NCBI GenBank assembly: GCA_964461295.1 | Contig: CAYWTX010000397.1 | Location: 1 to 5,391 of the forward strand | Reading direction: 5' to 3' | Source of the DNA: CAYWTX01 sp964461295 | Lineage (GTDB): Bacteria > Planctomycetota > Phycisphaerae > SM23-33 | Length of the DNA stretch: 5,391 bases | Shown: piece by piece, positions 1 through 5,391 of the stretch | How positions within the stretch are numbered: position 1 is the stretch's first letter | Layout of the letters: each line of letters opens with the position of its first letter | Made by a program: the position numbers and the translations under genes | The notes under the pieces: generated by a model | What the model saw: the letters and a program-made list of their open reading frames with translations, nothing else | Database searches by the model: none | What the model was told of the DNA's origin: nothing

Positions 1-44
1 GTGGCGATGGCGTTCGGGAGATGACTGCGGTTCTGTGCAGGAGG

Positions 45-77
45 AAGGGCGTCGCGAGGATGACTCGCGCCGCCCTT
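45..77. repeat. 13-bp imperfect hairpin in the left intergenic region
   Basis: AAGGGCG-t-CGCGAG (45-58) pairs with CTCGCG-c-CGCCCTT (64-77) around the loop gatga, with one mismatch. No T-tract follows on either strand, so it is not a canonical intrinsic terminator, although it could still end or stabilise transcripts entering from either side. Bases 1-129 otherwise show no convincing gene. The frame-3 reading is open from the window edge to a stop near base 81 and could be the tail of an upstream gene, but no family is recognisable. Confidence 0.5.
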
Positions 78-129
78 GTCTGACGATCCTGTCTTCGCGT
101 CTCCCGCGTCTCCGGGGCCAGGTAAGGCG

Positions 130-243
130 CCGTCACGAAATAACTTGTTCACGTTTCCCAGGTGGCACAGGTCTCCGACCTGTGCTGCACAGCTTGGTAA
201 GCTGTGCCACCAAGACTGGCTTGCTCAGGTTATTTCGTGACGG
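130..243. repeat. Nested palindromic (MITE/REP-like) element downstream of ahcY
   Basis: The ends are an 18-bp inverted repeat matching at 17 of 18 positions: CCGTCACGAAATAACTTG (130-147) against the complement of 226-243. Inside is a second inverted repeat, GGTGGCACAG (161-170) with CTGTGCCACC (202-211). This can alternatively fold into two tight hairpins: GCACAGGT/ACCTGTGC (165-172/178-185) and GCACAGCTT/AAGCTGTGC (187-195/199-207, 3-base loop). It carries no ORF of its own that looks real. I see no clear target-site duplication. It resembles non-autonomous dispersed palindromic elements. Transcripts of ahcY would run into it, so it may act as a 3' structure, but no U-tract is present. Confidence 0.75.
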
Positions 244-254
244 ACCCTAAGCGG

Positions 255-1526
255 CTACGTTCCCATATGGAACGAGGACAGGTACTCCTGCTGCTCCCTG
301 GTCAGCGTGTCGATCTGGATGCCCATGGTCTTGAGCTTCAGGCGGGAGACCCACTCGTCGATCTCGGCGGGCACTTCGTGGACCTTCTTGTCCAGGAAGC
401 CGGCGTTCTTGACGGCCCACTCGGTGGTGAGGGCCTGCGTCGCGAAGGACATGTCCATCACGCACGCGGGGTGGCCTTCGGCGCAGGCGAGGTTGACGAG
501 GCGTCCCTGGCCGAGGACGAAGATGCGCTTGCCGCCTTTGAGCGTGTACTGCTCGACGTTGCGGCGGACTTCCAGCGGCTTGCCGGTGGACATCCTCGCC
601 AGGGCCTCGAGGTTGATTTCGACGTTGAAGTGCCCGCTGTTGCAGACGATGGCGCTGTCCTTCATCAGCTTGAAGTGGGCCTCGTCGATCACGTGGATAT
701 CGCCGGTGACGGTGATGAACAGGTCGCCGATCCTGGCGGCTTGCTTCATCGGCATGACGCGGTAGCCGTCCATGACGGCCTCCAGGGCTCGCACGGGGTT
801 GACCTCGCACACGATGACGTTGGCGCCGGCGCCGGAGGCGCGGGACGACGCGCCGCGCCCGCACCAGCCGTAGCCGACGACGACGACCGTCCGCCCGGCC
901 AGCAGGACGTCCGTGGCGCGGATGATGCCGTCCAGCGTGCTCTGTCCCGTGCCGTAGCGGTTGTCGAACAGGTGCTTGGTCTCGGCGTCGTTGACGGCGA
1001 CGACGGGGAACTTGAGCATGCCCGCGTCGGCCATCGCGCGGAGGCGGATGACGCCCGTGGTGGTCTCTTCCATGCTGGCGATGATGGCGTCGGCATACTC
1101 GGCCAGGTCGGCGTGCAGGGCGGCGACGAGGTCGGCTCCGTCGTCCATGGTGACCGAGGGGCGATGCTTGCACGCCGCGGCGATGTGGCTGTAGTAGGTG
1201 TCGCGGTCCTCGCCGTGGATGGCGTAGACCTTGAAGCCGAAATCCCTGACGAGGCTGGCGGCCACGTCGTCCTGCGTGCTGAGCGGGTTGGAGGCGCAGA
1301 GCACCAGGTCGGCGCCGCCGGCCTGGAGGGTGCGGCAGAGGTTGGCGGTCTCGGCCGTGACGTGCAGGCAGGCGCTCATGCGTCGCCCGGCGAGGGGCTT
1401 TTCCTTGGCGAATCGCTGGCGGATGGCCGCCAGGACGGGCATGTCGTTGTCCGCCCAGAGGATTCGCCGCTTGCCTTCGGCGGCGAGCTTCATGTCCGCA
1501 ACGTCGAAACCGCTCTTCCTGGCCAT
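255..1526 (-). CDS. ahcY: Adenosylhomocysteinase (S-adenosyl-L-homocysteine hydrolase), short archaeal/Thermotoga-like form
   Basis: This cytosolic NAD-dependent enzyme reversibly splits S-adenosylhomocysteine into adenosine and homocysteine, clearing the product inhibitor of methyltransferases and feeding the methionine cycle. The product is 423 aa. Visible family motifs are CLHVTAET (53-60, catalytic-domain His55), NPLSTQDDVAA (80-90), DDGADLV (127-133), EETTTGV (152-158), the substrate-site K183 and D187-N188, the Rossmann loop GYGWCGRG (217-224) with E240 after the next strand, GHFNVEI (297-303), and GRLVNLACAEGHP near the C terminus. It ends at LSSFHMGT and lacks the long C-terminal tail ending in HYRY of the eukaryotic type, as is usual for the short form. 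The ATG at 1524-1526 is chosen because homology begins there and a purine-rich GAAAGAGAGAGA (1534-1545) lies 7 bases upstream; the frame stays open further upstream only by chance. The gene is divergent from the sigma-factor operon. Confidence 0.96.
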   Translation of the reverse strand: MARKSGFDVADMKLAAEGKRRILWADNDMPVLAAIRQRFAKEKPLAGRRMSACLHVTAETANLCRTLQAGGADLVLCASNPLSTQDDVAASLVRDFGFKVYAIHGEDRDTYYSHIAAACKHRPSVTMDDGADLVAALHADLAEYADAIIASMEETTTGVIRLRAMADAGMLKFPVVAVNDAETKHLFDNRYGTGQSTLDGIIRATDVLLAGRTVVVVGYGWCGRGASSRASGAGANVIVCEVNPVRALEAVMDGYRVMPMKQAARIGDLFITVTGDIHVIDEAHFKLMKDSAIVCNSGHFNVEINLEALARMSTGKPLEVRRNVEQYTLKGGKRIFVLGQGRLVNLACAEGHPACVMDMSFATQALTTEWAVKNAGFLDKKVHEVPAEIDEWVSRLKLKTMGIQIDTLTREQQEYLSSFHMGT

Positions 1527-1594
1527 GGTGTTGTCTCTCTCTTTCAGGGGGCAGGGAGGGGATTGTCGTGGCCCTTTGCCCAGCGAAACCGCAC

Positions 1595-1623
1595 ATAATA
1601 GCACCCGCCAAATCTTTTGTCGA
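1595..1623 (-). promoter_or_regulatory. Sigma-70-type promoter for ahcY
   Basis: Read leftward, a -35 box TCGACA (1618-1623, 5 of 6 to TTGACA) and a -10 box TATTAT (1595-1600, 5 of 6 to TATAAT) are separated by exactly 17 bases. Transcription would begin near 1588, giving a leader of about 60 nt before the ahcY ATG. The A/T-rich patch stands out in GC-rich DNA. I see no recognisable SAH riboswitch in the leader. The assignment is by motif only. Confidence 0.65.
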
Positions 1624-1637
1624 GGTGGTGCGTCTAA

Positions 1638-1750
1638 AGTGGCGAAGAAGCTGCCAGCTTCCAGCGGCCGGCTTTCAGCCGAACAAGAAGCGGCTGGGAC
1701 CCGGACCGGCTGGAAGCTGGGGGCTGGTGGCTGGAAGCTGACAGTGGCGA
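1638..1750. mobile_element. Short palindromic element with 8-bp direct repeats at the sigma-factor start
   Basis: AGTGGCGA occurs at 1638-1645 and again at 1743-1750, flanking about 97 bp whose ends are inverted repeats: CTGCCAGCTTCCAGC (1651-1665) matches the complement of 1730-1744 at 14 of 15 positions. A further perfect 12-bp inverted repeat joins 1654-1665 to 1709-1720. GGCTGGAAGCTG is directly repeated at 1708-1719 and 1729-1740. An inner CAGCCG/CGGCTG stem (1676-1681/1691-1696) closes on a 9-base loop. The layout fits a non-autonomous palindromic element with a target-site duplication; the right arm overlaps the repeat by 2 bases. The repeat includes a GTG start codon, so insertion would have duplicated it. 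The offset between copies is 105 bp, a multiple of three. Confidence 0.7.
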
Positions 1751-2319
1751 GCGGCCAGACGAACAGCATCGGCGACGCCCGCGCGGCGGGCAAGACCGCA
1801 CCGGAGCGGTTGCGGTCCGCGATCGCCGAGGCGGCGCCGGCCGTGAGGCGATTCCTGTTCGGCATGTGCGGCGACTGGCACCAGGCGGAAGACCTGGCGC
1901 AGGAGGCCCTGCTGCGGGCCTGGCGCAGCCGCGAGAGGTTCGACGGCAATGCGGCTGCGACGACGTGGCTGTTCACGATCGCCCGCAACGCCTGGCGCGA
2001 CAGCCTGCGAAGACGGAAGGTGAGACCGCAAGTGCATGCAATCCAAGACATCACGGAACCGGCGGGTCGCGAGCCGGCCCCCGCGGCCGCCGCCGAGCGA
2101 GGCGAACTGGCCGCCGCGGTGGCGGCGGCGATGGCGAAGCTGCCCGACGAGCAGCGGGAGGCGCTGTCGATGCGGGAGAGCCGCGGGCTGAAGTTCGAGC
2201 AGATCGCCGCGCTGCTGGGCGTGCCGGCCGCCACGGTGAAGAGCCGCGTGCGGTACGCGTTGCTGAAGCTGGCCGACGAACTGCGGGCATTGGGCTACGG
2301 GGCGGAGACCGAATCATGA
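1744..2319 (+). CDS. ECF-subfamily RNA polymerase sigma-70 factor
   Basis: This is a promoter-specificity subunit of RNA polymerase, expected to be controlled by the anti-sigma factor encoded immediately downstream. The product is 191 aa from this start. Region 2 is at about 28-92: DWHQAEDLAQEALLRAW (44-60) is the sigma-2 core-binding helix, and FDGNAAATTWLFTIARNAWRDSLRRRK (66-92) covers the -10 recognition part. An Ala/Pro-rich linker runs from about 100 to 120. Region 4 is at about 126-182: LPDEQREAL (133-141), then the helix-turn-helix FEQIAALLGVPAATVKSRVRYALLKL (151-176) for the -35 element. No sigma-1 or sigma-3 region is present, as expected for ECF factors. The start is uncertain: GTG at 1744 has GGAAG (1733-1737) 6 bases upstream, but an in-frame GTG at 1639 has GAGGTGG (1622-1628) upstream and would give 226 aa with a 35-aa N-terminal extension encoded by the palindromic element. 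The ECF subgroup cannot be told from sequence alone. Confidence 0.92.
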   Translation: MASGQTNSIGDARAAGKTAPERLRSAIAEAAPAVRRFLFGMCGDWHQAEDLAQEALLRAWRSRERFDGNAAATTWLFTIARNAWRDSLRRRKVRPQVHAIQDITEPAGREPAPAAAAERGELAAAVAAAMAKLPDEQREALSMRESRGLKFEQIAALLGVPAATVKSRVRYALLKLADELRALGYGAETES

Positions 2320-4292
2320 ACTGCGAAGCGATGGGCGACGAACTGATGGACCTTCTGTACGACGAGCTGCCGCCTCGGCGGCAGGCGGCACTGGAGGCGC
2401 ACATGGCACGGTGCGAGGCGTGCCGCACCGAATGGGCGAAGTTGCGGGCGGCCCACGGCGCGGTGGCGGCGGCGATGGCGGGGGCGCCGGCAGGGGCGAG
2501 CGATTGGACGCGGTTACAGGAAGAAGTCAACCGGGCCGACACGGCCCGGCTCTGTTTGGTTTCGGGTGCGGGTGGGCACTCCCGGCGGGTGCGGCTGATC
2601 ACGTGGTTCGGCGGAGTCGGCGCCGCCGCGGCGGCCGCGGCGATCTTGCTGATGCTGCTTCTGCCCGGCGGGGAGAGGAACGTGGTTGTCGCGGAGGACG
2701 GCCCGCCGGTAATCAAGAAGGTGAACGTGTCGCTGACGATCCTTTCGCAACCGGAGGGGTGGTCGGCCCCGCGGATGCAGCGGGCCGAGGTGCAGCAGGG
2801 GTTGGCGCCCATGACCCAGATGGACATCACCAATGGGACGTCCATCGCCTATGGCGGGCGGTACTGGGGCGGGCAGCCGATGTGGATGGGCATGGCGCTG
2901 GTGCGCGACCAGCGGCTGGGGGAGCGGCTGCCCAAGGGCCGCAGCCAGGTGCGGTTCACCGACGTGCCGACGCTCATCCACGCCGATTCGGTCCGCCTGC
3001 GGAACCTGGAGAACGTCGGCGGGCTGAGCATCCTCGAGCAGAACTACCAGTACGATCTCGCGTCGGCCGCGGCCGTCACACAGAAGCACATCGACAAGGG
3101 CGTGTCGGCCTTGTTCAAGGACGGCAACACGGTGTCTGGCACGCTGTTGAGCGCGGATGGGCGGACGCTGGTGGTGCGGCTGGCCAGCGGCGAGGTGCGG
3201 AACGTGGCGCGCCAGGAACTGCGGGCGGTGACGTTCGAGAAGCTGCCGGCCGGGCTGCTCACGCGCCCGACGCTGGTGTGGGAGGTGGAGAACACGGCGG
3301 CGGCGACGCGCCAGCCGTTCGAGGTGGCGTACCTGACGGGCGGCCTGACGTGGCGGGCGGATTACGTGCTGAGGCTGCAACCGCGGGAAACAGATCAATC
3401 GCGGAGGCAAGGAGAACGCAGAGAAGGGGATGGTAAGGAAGAGAGAAGCTCAGCGCCCTCCGCGTCCTCCGCGATTGAAGATTCCTGCGACCTGGTGGGG
3501 TACGCGACCGTCTCGAATTTCTCCGGCGTGACGTTCGAGGACGCGCAGCTCAAGCTGATGGCCGGCGACGTAAACGTCGTCAAACCGGAGATGGAGGACA
3601 TGTACCCGGGGGCCAACCGGAGGCGGGATAGGAAGGGGGGCCAAGCCGATGATGACCCGCAGATGCAGGAGAAGAGCTTCTTCGAGTATCACCTGTACAC
3701 ACTTCAGCGGCCGACGACGATCGCCAACGCCGAGGTCAAGCAGATCGAGATGGTCAGCGGCGCCGGCGTCAGGCTGCGGCGGGAGTACGTGTACGATCCG
3801 GGGCAGAACGCGACGGCGGCGCGGGTGGTCAGCGTGCTGGACAACCGCAAGGAGAACGGCCTGGGCAAGCCGCTGCCCAAGGGCGTGGTGCGCCTGTACG
3901 CGCCCGATCCCGAGGGCGTCCAGACGTACGCCAGCCAGACACGGATCGATCACACGCCGAAGGACGAGAAGCTCCGCCTGCCGTGGGGGTACGCCTTCGA
4001 CATCGCGTGCAGCCGCAAGGAGACGCGGCAGCGGCGCAGCGCCTCGGCCGCCGAGATGGGCGTGCTGCACCAGGTGCGCAACCACAAGGGCTGCGCCGTG
4101 CCGGTGACGGTGATCGTTCGCGTGCCGGTGACGACGTACGAGTTTGTGTGCAGCCAACCGTGGCACGTTCGCGAGGTGGGCCTGGTGGAAGTGGACGTGA
4201 CGGTGGGAGCCGATGAGACCCGGGATGTCGAAGTGACGTACAAGTGGGATGACAAGCATGGCGGGGGACTGAAGTCCCCCGAGAAGAGATAG
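2316..4292 (+). CDS. Membrane anti-sigma factor: ZAS zinc finger fused to extracytoplasmic DUF4139 domain
   Basis: The product is 658 aa, and its ATG overlaps the sigma-factor TGA (ATGA), indicating translational coupling. Residues 1-45 form a zinc-binding anti-sigma (ZAS/zf-HC2) domain with C3 and the H29-x3-C33-x2-C36 motif. A linker follows, then one membrane segment at about 94-116 (LITWFGG, an alanine run, ILLMLLL) preceded by basic residues, putting the rest outside the cytoplasm. About 190-645 matches the DUF4139/MuiA-like family: EQNYQYDL (241-248), LLTRPTLVWEV, FFEYHLYTL-x-RPTT (455-467) and a late beta-rich VEVTYKW end. The likely role is to hold the sigma factor at the membrane and release it when the outer domain senses an unknown signal; the ligand cannot be deduced. 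Residues 361-389 (polar, low complexity) are encoded by a palindromic insertion and are absent from the downstream paralogue. The C-terminal GGGLKSPEKR is encoded by another palindrome. Domain calls are confident; the sensing role is inferred. Confidence 0.88.
   Translation: MNCEAMGDELMDLLYDELPPRRQAALEAHMARCEACRTEWAKLRAAHGAVAAAMAGAPAGASDWTRLQEEVNRADTARLCLVSGAGGHSRRVRLITWFGGVGAAAAAAAILLMLLLPGGERNVVVAEDGPPVIKKVNVSLTILSQPEGWSAPRMQRAEVQQGLAPMTQMDITNGTSIAYGGRYWGGQPMWMGMALVRDQRLGERLPKGRSQVRFTDVPTLIHADSVRLRNLENVGGLSILEQNYQYDLASAAAVTQKHIDKGVSALFKDGNTVSGTLLSADGRTLVVRLASGEVRNVARQELRAVTFEKLPAGLLTRPTLVWEVENTAAATRQPFEVAYLTGGLTWRADYVLRLQPRETDQSRRQGERREGDGKEERSSAPSASSAIEDSCDLVGYATVSNFSGVTFEDAQLKLMAGDVNVVKPEMEDMYPGANRRRDRKGGQADDDPQMQEKSFFEYHLYTLQRPTTIANAEVKQIEMVSGAGVRLRREYVYDPGQNATAARVVSVLDNRKENGLGKPLPKGVVRLYAPDPEGVQTYASQTRIDHTPKDEKLRLPWGYAFDIACSRKETRQRRSASAAEMGVLHQVRNHKGCAVPVTVIVRVPVTTYEFVCSQPWHVREVGLVEVDVTVGADETRDVEVTYKWDDKHGGGLKSPEKR
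2531..2549. repeat. Perfect 8-bp GC hairpin inside the anti-sigma linker region
   Basis: CCGGGCCG (2531-2538) and CGGCCCGG (2542-2549) are perfect inverted repeats around the loop ACA. They lie in the poorly conserved linker between the ZAS domain and the membrane segment (residues about 72-78). The following codons (tgt ttg gtt, ggt twice) are less GC-ending than the surroundings. It may be the edge of another in-frame palindromic insertion, but no target duplication is visible. The palindrome itself is certain; its meaning is not. Confidence 0.4.
3392..3482. mobile_element. Palindromic element inserted in frame in the anti-sigma/DUF4139 gene, with AGAT direct repeats
   Basis: A perfect 13-bp inverted repeat, TCAATCGCGGAGG (3395-3407) with CCTCCGCGATTGA (3466-3478), bounds about 83 bp. 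The imperfect pairing continues inward (GGAGAACGCAGAG against GCGCCCTCCGCG). AGAT flanks it at 3392-3395 and 3479-3482, consistent with a 4-bp target duplication (or AGA, 3 bp, since the T is ambiguous). Net gain is 87 bp, or 29 codons (residues 361-389), with no stop codon in the reading frame used. Removing it restores LQPRETD-SCDLVGYATVSNFSG, which aligns with LNPEDTQGELSGWVSVENSSG of the downstream paralogue. Direction and family are unknown. Confidence 0.8.
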
Positions 4293-4308
4293 GACCTATA
4301 CGTCCTAT
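4263..4308. repeat. Two adjacent hairpins at the end of the anti-sigma gene
   Basis: GGGGGACT (4263-4270) pairs with AGTCCCCC (4273-4280), most simply as a 7-bp stem with a TGAA tetraloop. ATAGGAC (4289-4295) then pairs with GTCCTAT (4302-4308) around ctatac, and this second stem contains the TAG stop codon (4290-4292). The first hairpin encodes the last residues of the protein. Neither is followed by a T-run, so intrinsic termination is unlikely; they look like short dispersed palindromes and may modulate mRNA stability between the two genes. Confidence 0.6.
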
Positions 4309-4325
4309 ACGGCCCATAAACGCGC

Positions 4326-4338
4326 GAAGGAGAATGCG
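4326..4338 (+). promoter_or_regulatory. Ribosome binding site deciding the start of the secreted DUF4139 gene
   Basis: GAAGGAGA (4326-4333) places GGAG 6 bases before the ATG at 4339. An earlier ATG at 4334 is only 1 base from GGAG and meets TGA after a single further codon, so it is not the start. With only 46 bases between the preceding stop and this ATG, no separate promoter is evident and co-transcription with the sigma/anti-sigma pair is plausible. Confidence 0.8.
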
Positions 4339-5391
4339 ATGAGTGCAAGAATGGTTGCTGTGGGTGCATTGGTTGTGGCGATGTTGGTCCCCCTGACGGT
4401 GTTCGCCCAGGAGAAGGAGGGCGTCGCCGTCACCGTCTACAACGGCGGGTACGGCGTGGTGCGAGAGGTCCGCAAACTGGCCATCGGGGCGGACGGCAAG
4501 GTCCTGTTCAAGGACGTGCCCACCGCCATCGACGCCACCAGCGTGCACTTCAAGAGCCTGACGGACGGCGACGCCAAGCTGCTGGAGCAGAACTACCAGT
4601 ACGACCTGGTGTCGGCCGAGAGGCTGCTGCACAAGTACATCGACAACAAGATCGAGGTGGTGACGGACAAGCAGACGTACTCGGGGACGCTGCTGAGCTT
4701 CGACGGCGGGCAGATCGTGCTGCGGCAGGACAACGGGTCGCTGGCGATGATTCAGCGGTTGCAGAACGTGCGCGACATCCGCTTCGCGTCGCTGCCGGGG
4801 GGGCTGCTGACGCGCCCGACGCTGGCGTGGCTGGTGGCGACGAAGAAGCCGGGCGAGCAGATGGCCGAGGTGAGCTACCAGACGACGGGGATGAACTGGC
4901 ATGCCGAGTACGTGATGGTGCTGAACCCGGAGGACACACAGGGCGAGTTGTCCGGCTGGGTGAGCGTGGAGAACAGCAGCGGCAAGACGTACACCGACGC
5001 GAAGATGAAGTTCATCGCCGGCGACGTGCGCCGGGTGCAGGAGCCGTATCGGGCGGAGGATCGCTACAGTGGCGCCAAGGCCGGCGCTAGACCGGCCTCC
5101 GAACCCATGGAGGAAAAGGCGTTCTTCGAGTACCACATGTATACGTTGCCTCGTCCGGCGACGGTCGCCGACCACGAAAATAAGCAGATTTCCCTGTTCG
5201 AGCCGGCGTCGACCACGGTCAAGAAAGTCTACTATTATCGTCCCGATCAGAATCCCACCGATGTGTCGGTGGAGGTAGAGTTTGTCAATTCCGATAAAGC
5301 CGGGCTGGGGATGCCGCTTCCGGCCGGCCGGGTTCGACTTTTCAAGGCTGATACCGACGGCGCCATGATCCTCTTGGGCGAGGATCGAATC
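4339..5391 (+). CDS. Secreted DUF4139 (mucoidy-inhibitor-like) protein, 3' end beyond the window
   Basis: 351 codons are visible, with no stop by the window end. Residues 1-23 form a signal peptide: R4, then a hydrophobic core MVAVGALVVAMLVPLTV, with likely cleavage at VFA-QEK, so the protein is exported. No zinc finger or later membrane segment is seen. From residue 29 (VAVTVYNGGYGVVRE) it follows the DUF4139 family and the extracytoplasmic half of the preceding protein. Shared blocks are EQNYQYDL (83-90), YSGTLLS, GLLTRPTLAW, a MNWHAEYV block, FIAGDV, EEKAFFEYHMYTLPRPATVAD (from about 258) and GLGMPLPAGRVRLFKAD. It lacks the 29-residue insertion of its neighbour. It is probably a tandem duplicate without the anti-sigma part; its role is unknown, and it may interact with or be controlled by the sigma system. 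Codon use changes markedly after about 5045: third-position A/T is rare before that point and common after it. Confidence 0.9.
   Translation, partial: MSARMVAVGALVVAMLVPLTVFAQEKEGVAVTVYNGGYGVVREVRKLAIGADGKVLFKDVPTAIDATSVHFKSLTDGDAKLLEQNYQYDLVSAERLLHKYIDNKIEVVTDKQTYSGTLLSFDGGQIVLRQDNGSLAMIQRLQNVRDIRFASLPGGLLTRPTLAWLVATKKPGEQMAEVSYQTTGMNWHAEYVMVLNPEDTQGELSGWVSVENSSGKTYTDAKMKFIAGDVRRVQEPYRAEDRYSGAKAGARPASEPMEEKAFFEYHMYTLPRPATVADHENKQISLFEPASTTVKKVYYYRPDQNPTDVSVEVEFVNSDKAGLGMPLPAGRVRLFKADTDGAMILLGEDRI
5078..5098. repeat. 7-bp inverted repeat in a variable loop of the secreted DUF4139 gene
   Basis: AGGCCGG (5078-5084) and CCGGCCT (5092-5098) pair around cgctaga. The site encodes part of a segment (YSGAKAGARPASEP) between the FIAGDV and FFEYH blocks that does not align with the neighbour's NRRRDRKGGQADDD segment. 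It could be a palindromic insertion remnant or chance in GC-rich DNA. It sits close to the codon-use shift. Confidence 0.3.

Noticed and set aside
35..250. Small rightward ORF in the left intergenic region
   Set aside because: It runs through the hairpin and the palindromic element, has no ribosome site of note, and its sequence is arginine-rich translation of repeats.
1527..1590. SAH riboswitch in the ahcY leader
   Set aside because: The leader is about 60 nt, and I could not recognise the conserved riboswitch core or its pseudoknot pairing. A covariance-model scan would settle it.
204..1598. Long rightward open frame (464 codons) opposite ahcY
   Set aside because: It is the antisense shadow of ahcY. 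The protein is rich in G, V, D and A with no family resemblance, while the leftward frame carries all AhcY motifs.
1585..1640. Autoregulated ECF promoter (GAAACC...CGTCT) before the sigma gene
   Set aside because: The spacing between the candidate boxes is far too long (about 40 bases) and no alternative pair with suitable spacing was found.
1527..2234. In-frame upstream extension of ahcY (236 extra codons)
   Set aside because: It would run antisense through the sigma-factor gene, contains the promoter, and has no similarity to AhcY N termini. The ATG at 1526 fits homology and a ribosome site.
1866..2315. Upstream extension of the anti-sigma frame into the sigma gene
   Set aside because: The frame is open by GC bias only; the region codes for the sigma factor in another frame, and the zinc-finger protein starts at the ATGA overlap.
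4263..4320. Intrinsic terminator between the two DUF4139 genes
   Set aside because: The hairpins are real, but no T-run follows either of them. The next gene has a strong ribosome site 46 bases on, so read-through is more likely.

Overview
The window is GC-rich bacterial DNA in which third codon positions are mostly G or C. It holds a leftward S-adenosylhomocysteine hydrolase gene and, divergent from it, a rightward three-gene cluster. The cluster contains an ECF sigma factor, a zinc-finger anti-sigma factor whose extracytoplasmic part is a DUF4139 (mucoidy-inhibitor-like) domain, and a secreted DUF4139 paralogue cut off by the window end. The mix of ECF/anti-sigma genes, short dispersed palindromes and a short-form (archaeal/Thermotoga-like) AhcY suggests Planctomycetota or a neighbouring phylum. 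No rRNA or marker gene is present, so this assignment is an inference.

Layout. Bases 1-254 are non-coding: a 13-bp hairpin at 45-77, then a nested palindromic element at 130-243 that ends 11 bases from the ahcY stop codon. ahcY runs leftward from 1526 to 255, with a good sigma-70-type promoter at 1595-1623. The divergent intergenic region carries a second palindromic element (about 1646-1742) flanked by 8-bp direct repeats; the repeat unit includes the sigma-factor start codon. The sigma factor ends at 2319 and overlaps the anti-sigma gene (2316-4292) by ATGA. A third palindromic element lies inside the anti-sigma coding sequence (3396-3478) and adds exactly 29 codons. The stop region of that gene is made of two more hairpins (4263-4308). 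The second DUF4139 gene starts at 4339 and is still open at 5391.

How the genes may work together. The sigma factor would be held at the membrane by the ZAS zinc finger of its coupled anti-sigma partner. The DUF4139 domain outside the cytoplasmic membrane would be the sensing part. The adjacent signal-peptide protein is a clear homologue of that outer domain and could be a partner, competitor or regulatory target. This is inference from domain order and gene order. ahcY is a housekeeping methyl-cycle gene with its own promoter and is probably only a neighbour.

The most notable features are the ZAS-TM-DUF4139 architecture and the repeated insertion of small palindromic elements into or beside this sigma/anti-sigma pair. 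In two of those insertions the net length is a multiple of three (105 and 87 bp), so the reading frame survives.
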